NCBI GenBank assembly: GCA_023897205.1
Contig: JAHWDD010000004.1
Span: forward strand, 1,550,001 to 1,614,000
Source of the DNA: Exophiala sp. HKRS030
Lineage: Eukaryota > Ascomycota > Eurotiomycetes > Chaetothyriales > Herpotrichiellaceae
Direction: 5' to 3'
Length of the DNA stretch: 64,000 nt
This document shows, piece by piece, positions 56,928-64,000 of the stretch; position 1 is the stretch's first letter; each line of letters begins with the position of its first letter. The position numbers and the translations under genes are program-made. The notes under the pieces were generated by a model that was not told the DNA's origin, ran no database searches, and saw only the letters and a program-made list of their open reading frames with translations.

Positions 56928-59768
56928 TCAAGGTCTAGTAGAGCTGCTATTCATATCCTTCTCCATGGAAGTGTTGGCTTCAGAAGCCATGGCGGCCCCG
57001 CGAGCCTTCCTCTCAAGCTCACGCTTCTCTCGAGCACGCCGTGCGTGTTGTCTCCGCACATTCACCGGCTGATACACTTCGTTGAAGTTCATCACCACCC
57101 CCAAGAACCGGAGATCCACGTCTGGTTGATGTGCCAAGTCGTACAGCAACATGCTCAACCGTGACCTGAACTCGGCTGAGAGATTCAACTGCCTCGCTCG
57201 CAACGAATTCAGTTGCGTTTCATCGTCGCCCATAGCCACATTGCCAATTGGTGCAACGAGCGGAGAGTCGCCTTCCTCTGGGACCAACTGCGCTCTCCTG
57301 CCTGGTTTCGAGGGTGCTAGGGAAGTAGGTGTACTCGACCGGCTATCACTGATGAGGTCTTTCTCCGTGATTCCCCATCGACCCTGAGCCGTTCGCTGCT
57401 CGACCTTTGCGCTGAATTGTTGGCGCCTCGTGTACTCTGCAACACTATACGAGTACAGCGCGTCAATTACTTCACGGTAGCTCAGCATGCACTTCAATAT
57501 ATGGTGCACCTGCACCACTAGACTATCTTCTTGTTGACCCGTGATTGGATGTCTTTGTTGGCCGATAAGCCCCTTTTTGGTGATGTTGTTGAGGTAGCTG
57601 GTATGGGCTTCAATAAGATCGTCGAGTGTGGCATCTGGCTTGTGTACAGCTTCCTCGAGCTGTTTCCAGCTAGCTTCAATGACCTCGAACAGGAGGTAAT
57701 ATAATAACTGGTTGATGAAGTGGACCATCTCGGCCACCACACACCTGGAACGTTTCCAATCTCGACCTAGTTTGTCGCTGACGGCGGCAAGGACCCCTCG
57801 ATCCCCGGTCATGCAACGTTTACACGTTGAATTCAGCGAAAACTCGACTCTCTTTATCCTCCATAGCAGGTTGAAAATCTTCAAGTATTGTGTATTTGCC
57901 CACTGGGTGATGACAACATCGCAAGGAGCGCTGATCTTGTATTCGAGGGTAAAACAGTCCCACCCAATCTCGCCGCTTGACAACTCCAGCATGCGAGCAT
58001 CGAGCCTGCGTAAAACTTCAGGATCGTCGTATTGAGCGTTCGAATGTCGGATAGCGTGTTCGAGTTGGGAGGTGAGATTGTGCCTATACATGGAATTCAC
58101 AGGACGATCAAGATGTTGTGCCAGTGATTCAATAAGCAAGTCAATAAAGTCACCCTGAGCTAACAACATGTACTTCTTGATCGCAATCAAATGGGTGAAA
58201 AGCCCAAACTTGGTTGCCATCAAGTGTGTCAAGCGAGACATGGTTGTCCTATACGCCACATCGATGGACATCGAGAGGTTGGCTGTATTGGCATAGTCCA
58301 GAGACTTGGAATTTGACTTCGAGTACTGTACGACCCAGTCGGAGTCGCCACAATTATGGCGAATGAAATTGAGAGACTTCCCAATTAGGAACACCTTCCT
58401 TGAGAATTCAGAAGATATTATCGAGGGTACCATCGCTGTATCAAGTTTGTATTTCTCTTCCCAGACAGATGTTGCCACATGCCGGTGGTCTACCGCAGCG
58501 GATGTGTTCGGATCGGGCGCTGTGATGAAGAATTCATGATAGGGGTCAATCAGTTCACCGTCATAGATCCAGTGTCTGAGCATTTCGTAAAAGGGACGAG
58601 CAACATGAGCCAAGAGTCTCTCGGCAAACGATGCAACAAAAGGATCGCCGTGGGAAGAGGACAGACTGTGGATGAGAGACAGCAGTTGGCCCCCTCTCTT
58701 CTGTTGAGATTCCTCGACGATAAGCTTCATCAGTCGTAAGCCCATGGTGGCATCTCTGGTCCAGATCATGCATCGTTTCAGTGTTACGCTGGTGACTCTG
58801 ATCGACTGCGGATCTTCAGACTGGCTGAGAGCGGCAAGAGCCTGTCTAATCTCGGATTCAAGAGACGCGACCAGACTCAAGTATGAGCGTAATTCATTGT
58901 TGATGGCAGACCGGAGACTCTGGTCGATGAGTCCTCCTTCTTGACCATTGGAATATTCCGCCAAGCCTCGATAGAGCAAGCACGGTTCTGCAAGAGCATG
59001 GAGTAAAGATATCATCGGGACTGGAAGTGTTGTAGGTAGTTTTAGAGAAGTCACACCTGTGAACTCAACGTGTGTCGACGACACTCCTTGGAGATTGAAC
59101 GGCAGATCTCGTAATAATTCCGGCTCTGATGGAGAGATAATGCGCTCCTTCTGTGGCTGTACAGGCTTTGCCTCCTCTTCCTCTTCTACCGATTGCTCCT
59201 CTTCGGCGGGCAAGTTCTTCTCGACTTTGACGTTGGCCTTTGCCTTGGGTGGTATTGTTCGCCCTCTTTCGAAGGGCAGTTCTTCCGACACGCCGTCATC
59301 ATCATCATCATATGTCTGCTCGTCCGCCTGGTATGGCTTCGCAGAAGATAACGTATGGCGTCGGGGGATGTTGACAAAGTGCGCCGAGTCTGCGAGAGGA
59401 TCTCGTGGGCGTGCATCCAGCATGGAAGCATCAGACAATTTGTAGAGAAGATAAAGAATAGCCCACTTCTGGTTCAAGACCGGTATGGCTAGTAGCCTCG
59501 AGTATAGATTGCTGAACCGCGCGGCCTTCTCGGGCGACGCATTCTCTCTTAACAACTTTCTCTTGATCAAGTCCTGCGCCTGATTCGTGTCCGAGGGTAA
59601 TCTACTGTCGGCATTGAGGACGATATCCTTTGCATTCTGGATCGCACGATCGATGCGAAATTCCGTCTCGGTGTCATCCTGATCGATATTCGGGGCAGGG
59701 ACCAGACTTTCGAACAATGAGGTCAAGGTGCCTTCGATGCGAGTCAGCCGTGGGTCAGCCATGGACAT
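56928..59768 (-). CDS. SPC98: Gamma-tubulin complex component 3 (GCP3/SPC98/Alp6)
   Basis: Intronless, 946 aa from the ATG at 59768; the ATG two codons later (59762, M-A-D-P-R-L) is equally good. N-terminal helical domain to about 100, an acidic linker with Glu and Asp runs (about 150-200), then the Spc97/Spc98 core: 'RDLPFNLQGVSSTHVEF', 'PFYEMLRHWIYDGELIDPYHEFFI', 'SVWEEKYKLDTAMVPSIIS' and the GRIP2 region 'VLRRLDARMLELSSGEIGWDCFTLEYK', 'QYLKIFNLLWRIKRVEFSL' and 'MVHFINQLLYYLLFEVIEASW'. The basic tail (KRELERK) ends the protein. GCP3 pairs with GCP2 and gamma-tubulin in the small complex that nucleates microtubules at the spindle pole body. Confidence 0.94.
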   Translation of the reverse strand: MSMADPRLTRIEGTLTSLFESLVPAPNIDQDDTETEFRIDRAIQNAKDIVLNADSRLPSDTNQAQDLIKRKLLRENASPEKAARFSNLYSRLLAIPVLNQKWAILYLLYKLSDASMLDARPRDPLADSAHFVNIPRRHTLSSAKPYQADEQTYDDDDDGVSEELPFERGRTIPPKAKANVKVEKNLPAEEEQSVEEEEEAKPVQPQKERIISPSEPELLRDLPFNLQGVSSTHVEFTGVTSLKLPTTLPVPMISLLHALAEPCLLYRGLAEYSNGQEGGLIDQSLRSAINNELRSYLSLVASLESEIRQALAALSQSEDPQSIRVTSVTLKRCMIWTRDATMGLRLMKLIVEESQQKRGGQLLSLIHSLSSSHGDPFVASFAERLLAHVARPFYEMLRHWIYDGELIDPYHEFFITAPDPNTSAAVDHRHVATSVWEEKYKLDTAMVPSIISSEFSRKVFLIGKSLNFIRHNCGDSDWVVQYSKSNSKSLDYANTANLSMSIDVAYRTTMSRLTHLMATKFGLFTHLIAIKKYMLLAQGDFIDLLIESLAQHLDRPVNSMYRHNLTSQLEHAIRHSNAQYDDPEVLRRLDARMLELSSGEIGWDCFTLEYKISAPCDVVITQWANTQYLKIFNLLWRIKRVEFSLNSTCKRCMTGDRGVLAAVSDKLGRDWKRSRCVVAEMVHFINQLLYYLLFEVIEASWKQLEEAVHKPDATLDDLIEAHTSYLNNITKKGLIGQQRHPITGQQEDSLVVQVHHILKCMLSYREVIDALYSYSVAEYTRRQQFSAKVEQRTAQGRWGITEKDLISDSRSSTPTSLAPSKPGRRAQLVPEEGDSPLVAPIGNVAMGDDETQLNSLRARQLNLSAEFRSRLSMLLYDLAHQPDVDLRFLGVVMNFNEVYQPVNVRRQHARRAREKRELERKARGAAMASEANTSMEKDMNSSSTRP

Positions 59769-61048
59769 GACAAGGAACAGATCAGGGATTCGAGACGAGA
59801 GGTGGCATGGCCCTTTCGGTTTCAAACCATTTGTTCGCAAGCAATTCGTAGTGCTGTGGTTCTGTTGATCTGTTTATCGTGTGTATCTGAAATGCGCGAC
59901 TTGACGCGCGCGTGTTTGCAATTGGATTTTGGGGAGGCCTACGGAGTACACAGACGAGTGGGGGTGCCTCATAGTGCCTAAAGGGAGCCCTGTGAGCCTA
60001 CGACAGCGGCTCCCCACAAGTTAGTCGGGGGCGCGCAGAAGGGCCTAGAGGAGCTTAGTGCAGCTACATAAGGTAAAATCTGGTTAGGTAAACACGTTAG
60101 AGATGCGCCCACATTTAAGGCATGCAATGAGCCTACAATAGGGTCATTCCTTGGGCGAACCAAACCTCTCCCTCAAACAGATCACTTGTACTCCGTGCTC
60201 CTTACCTGAATAGTGACTCGACTATTGATGACACCCTCCTCGCAGCTCGCAACCAAGTCAACTCGAGTGAACACTTCTTATTCGGTGACCCAGAGGATCC
60301 CAAAATCATCGGTACAAGGTCACTCCCTGTCGCATCGGATCTCTCTTACTGCCCTCGATACATCCAAGACCCTGAGACGGCGTTAGGACGTTTCGATGCG
60401 GCCTCATCTGCATTGTGAAACGCGTCGACAAGCTCGTTTCGTCCACTGCTTCAATTGCTTGAAGGCGACTTGGCTTTCGGCAAGTGGGATCTCCGCGATT
60501 CTACTCCGTAAGCGACACATCTTGATCTCTCTCTCGATGTTGCGAGGAAAGGAGAGCCTAGACTTGAATGTCGCGTGTGGTGATCTGGTTCCACACCCGT
60601 TGGCGAAGACTTCTACTGCGACATCCCCTGGGACTCCGAGACTTGTCGGTCCCTGGTTTTGCCGGACGCACAAGGTGCCCGAGAGGCTGAGAACTGTGTC
60701 GCGAGGAGGTATCTACTCCGTAAGAGGAGCCCGGTATCTCGACATCCGTGTCTTAAAGAGGTAACTTTGTATTTTCTTTGCCCGAATCTGACAGTGGCTC
60801 ATCATCATGCGGGGCTTCAAAGGTTGTACTTGTACTGCAGGCATGTGTTTTTCTGTTGAACCCTTCCTATTCATCTGCACGACGATAATTCTGCTGTTTG
60901 ACGTTGCTGAGCGTGCATCTCTGACCTTTGGCCTTCCTAACTCCTCATGAATTGAACACTTCAACAGCGGTGATCTTGGACGATTTTGACAACGCCTCTC
61001 GAAAATATTTGATCCTCGAGTATCCTGCCGGTTCTCAACGCTGTAGCC
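59769..61048. other. Intergenic stretch with three motif copies
   Basis: No gene supported in 1.3 kb. TACGGAGTA at 59940-59948 and TACTCCGTA at 60502-60510 and 60714-60722, with TACTCCG near 60188. Confidence 0.5.
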
Positions 61049-62705
61049 ATGATTGGCACCATCAATCCGTTCCTACTACTTGCAATTGGGTTCGCGGTGG
61101 CGTTGATCCTTCAATCTCGCAAGTCATCAAAGAAAGCACTACCGGATATTCCCTGGATCAACACTCATGAGGGAGAATTCTTGACAAGGCTTCGCTCCCG
61201 CTTTCGCACCACCTTCAACTACAAAGATGCAATCCATCGAGCCTATGAGCAGGTAGGCCCCCTCCATGACCGTTTGGCTCAAGCCCAACTAAGAGGTATA
61301 GTGTTCAAAGCACGACCGGACCTGCATTATTCCAGATATTAATGGAGAGGAAATCATCCTACCGATTTCGGCCATGTCATGGTTCATCAATCAACCGGAC
61401 AGTGTCTTCAGCGCCGATGAGATGCACCGAGATGCCCTGCAAATTGACCATACCTTTACACACCCCTTCGTGGTCGAAAGGCCGCTTCACCATGAGACGG
61501 TCAGAATCGATCTGACCCGGCATTTGGCCGCTCTGACCAGTGATATCATGGACGAAGTTTCCACATGCTTTGATGAATCCTGGGGCACTGACACGGAGAA
61601 CTTCAAAGAACTTTGTGTGATGGACTCAGTGATGCAAATCATTGCACGAGCCAGTAACCGTGCTTTGGTCGGTTTACCAGCGTGCCGCAATCCAACATTG
61701 CTTGAGCATGGCAAAGGGTTCGCCACAGCATTGGCCGTAAGCTCGGCTCTCTTGAAACAAATGCCTGCGTTCCTTCGTCCACTTCTGAGTCCATTGATAA
61801 CGCTCCCGAACCGGAGACATACCCGAGGGTTCGTGAAGGTCCTAGCGCCGGAGATACAACGACGTCAAAGACTATTGGCCCAGGATGCCGACGACGAGAA
61901 GAAGATGGGCGAGATAGAACCGAACGATTTCCTACAGTGGTCAATCCGTCGTGCACAAGAATGCGGCTTTTCGGTTGAGAATGACCCGAGCATCATCGCT
62001 GAACGGACTCTTGCCGTGAATTTTGCCGCCATCCATACTTCAACTTTCAGCATCACGAACATCATTTTCGATTTGGTCAGCTCAGATCCTTCCCTGCAAT
62101 ACATGGACATACTCCGCAATGAGGTGGCCTCTGTACTTGCCGAAGAGAAGGGGATGTGGACAAAGCAAGGTCTGGCCAAAATGGTCAAATTGGACTCGGC
62201 TTTGCGAGAATCATCTCGCCTTGGCTCCTTTCTTGGTACACTTTCACGTCTGTGTGTAAATCCCAATGGTGTAACAGCTCCGGATGGCACATTCTTGCCT
62301 TGCGGTAGTACCATTTCCGTACCGACAAACCCAGTCCAGAACGATCCAATGCTGTACTATGATACAAGTACATTCGATCCATTCCGTTTCTCTTCACAGC
62401 GTGAAGCCTCAAGTACACGGGAGTCTGACAAGGAGGACAATAACAAGACGAGCAATACCTCGGGATACCTCGAAAAAGTGAACCTGAGTTTTGTCAGCAC
62501 ATCGCCCTCATATCATCCCTTCGGGCACGGCCGACACGCTTGTCCCGGTCGGTTCTTCGCAGCAAATGAGCTCAAGTTACTTTTGGCGTACATGCTGCTT
62601 CACTATGAGTTCGAGATGCAGCCCACGAGACCCAAGAACGTTTGGATGGGCCGAACGCATTTGCCTCCGATGAAAGCCACTGTCAGAGTGCGAAGGAGAG
62701 GGTGA
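61049..62705 (+). CDS. Cytochrome P450 (ent-kaurene-oxidase-like style)
   Basis: Exons 61049-61252 and 61302-62705 (intron 61253-61301, GTAGGC...TATAG); product 535 aa. Membrane anchor at about 4-22 (M-I-G-T-I-N-P-F-L-L-L-A-I-G-F). 'FTHPFVVERPLHHETVRIDL' resembles the ent-kaurene oxidase/CYP68-503 fungal groups. K-helix E-x-x-R in 'DSALRESSRL'; heme loop F-G-H-G-R-H-A-C482-P-G-R-F-F. The I-helix reads 'FAAIHTSTFS', so the usual acid-Thr pair (A-G-x-D/E-T-T) is changed to A-I-H-T-S, as in several groups of this clade. An Asn/Lys-rich insertion precedes the heme loop. Substrate unknown, no cluster partner seen. Confidence 0.88.
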
Positions 62706-64000
62706 ATATAGGGTATGTGAGCTGGCCTCGTGTTATGAATGTGTAAATGCCCGTGTGACTGGGCAAGTTATTTCTGCATGTAATGTTTACTGTGGTAACA
62801 ATCCGACTCAATGCTGGTATGACTCTGAGCTGCATCTGCATGCTTGGATTTGGTATTGGCATACGTTGCGACGATTCTTCTCTCAAATGGAACCCGTGCT
62901 GAAGCCAAGAAGGACGAAAATAATGTGCCACCACATAGCCCACGAGACGGTCTATTTCCTGCTCGGACCACAGTGCCCTTGTTGATCAAGTCTATCTTTG
63001 CATCTTGGTCCGAGCACTTTATCTAGTCGAGCAGGGACACTATCGTATCTCCTCGCGTTGTGAGATTAACCGGAGAGGCATGTCTGTGCCGGAAATCTCC
63101 AATAGGGTGTCAGTCTTGGTAGTACAAATCTGGCTATTTAGCGTCCACTCAATGTTGATTGACACACGTGGTCTCTCCCAGCCAAGACAGCCACAAGCCT
63201 TGGCATGTCTTGGACGATGAAATTATGTGCTCATCGCGTCTTGTGATGTGTAAGAATGATCTGGGCTGATGGATACTCGTAGAAGAATTTGTCGCTGAGT
63301 GTTCACATGGTACGAAAATCATGCATCCGATCATTACCACTCCTCTGGGTAGGAGCAAATGGTTGCATTCTAACTGCAATGGCCACTTTTAGCCAGGTGG
63401 GCGGCGAAACGAAGACAGGGATGAAACTCTTGGCCGTGCACTGTAAATTGACTTTTGGGCTTGAATCATGCTTAACAACCTTAGATGTTTAAGCATTAGC
63501 GCCTGTCGCTCTGCCTCCACTTGCGACGAATCGCAGGAGGCCCCGGAATCAAGGGTGCTGCGAATGGCTCTGTCCGGCCTCTCGACTCAGTACGATCTCC
63601 TGCACCAGTCGACAAGTCGAACGAGACTTTAGTAGGACTAGGTTGAGCACAAAACAAGAGTTCTGCCTTGAATCGTAGACGTGGCCTTGGAAGTAGATCC
63701 AGTCATCAACCAAGGGCCGAGACACAAGTGTTACGCAACCCTGATGAAAGCTGGCGGAGACTAGCCAAGAACACCAAGAAACACCAAGAGTATTGGCGTT
63801 GGAGCGTTCTTGAGGAGCCCGTGGAAGGCACTCGGAGCACGGGGGGCTCACACGGTGAGATTTCTGATCCGGACTGGCCCTCATCGTAATATGACAAGTC
63901 AATGTGCAACTTTTCAACGAATCTGAAGGGAAAAATTGTTTGCTTCTGCCAGTCTGTACCACGCAGTGAGGCGCCGAGCAAATATCGGCGAGAAGGGTCT
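62706..64000. other. Right-end stretch without a supported gene
   Basis: Short frames on both strands, none with a recognised motif. A gene continuing past the right edge cannot be excluded. Confidence 0.5.

Noticed and set aside
61049..62705. Terpenoid cluster around the second P450
   Set aside because: Similarity in style to ent-kaurene oxidases only; no terpene cyclase or prenyltransferase in the window.

Overview
The window is nuclear DNA of a filamentous ascomycete (Pezizomycotina). The genes carry short introns (47-165 bp, mostly GT-AG), stand alone with their own promoters, and encode fungal families: SPX-RING protein, vacuolar aspartic protease, fungal CorA-like proteins, fungal P450s and a fungal mitochondrial IF2. 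I cannot place the genus. Many computed frames end inside introns, so I rebuilt exon structures by eye; every spliced model listed keeps phase across its junctions, and the exons are given in the evidence. Numbering is on the spliced proteins.

Left part (1-20.5 kb): the 3' end of a beta-hydroxyacid dehydrogenase, a VOC-fold protein, an SPX-RING protein whose last exon adds a CaaX box, JJJ1/DNAJC21, an orphan 509-aa protein with a simple-repeat Gly/Arg tract, a Cys-loop rhodanese and a six-exon P450 with a GC-AG intron. A gene-poor stretch (10.5-15.9 kb) follows with one weak ORF and one spliced orphan gene. Then come proteasome alpha-1 (SCL1), a WKF-domain protein and a pepsin-like vacuolar protease.

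Middle (20.5-38.1 kb): the RNA polymerase II CTD phosphatase FCP1, then three co-oriented genes for an orphan multi-pass membrane protein, a CorA-like membrane protein and a kinase-vWA fusion with degenerate motifs. Next are a secreted-protein locus whose reading frame is broken and a secreted Ser/Thr-rich wall-type protein.

Right part (38.7-64 kb): six consecutive genes for mitochondrial proteins form three head-to-head pairs: mIF2/YMC1-like carrier, complex I NDUFS8/mitochondrial ACP, and CaiB-type CoA-transferase/acyl-CoA dehydrogenase. Beyond lie a Gln/Asn-rich glycine-zipper protein, GET3, a KSTD-like flavoprotein, GCP3 (gamma-tubulin complex) and a second P450. The last 1.3 kb has no gene I can support.

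The best leads are the farnesylation-type CaaX on the SPX-RING protein together with E-boxes in its promoter, the TM/CorA/kinase-vWA trio, the mitochondrial block of three divergent pairs with a probable acyl-CoA catabolic pair, and a 9-bp motif (TACGGAGTA or its complement) found 11 times, always outside genes. No rRNA, tRNA, CRISPR array or intact transposon was found.
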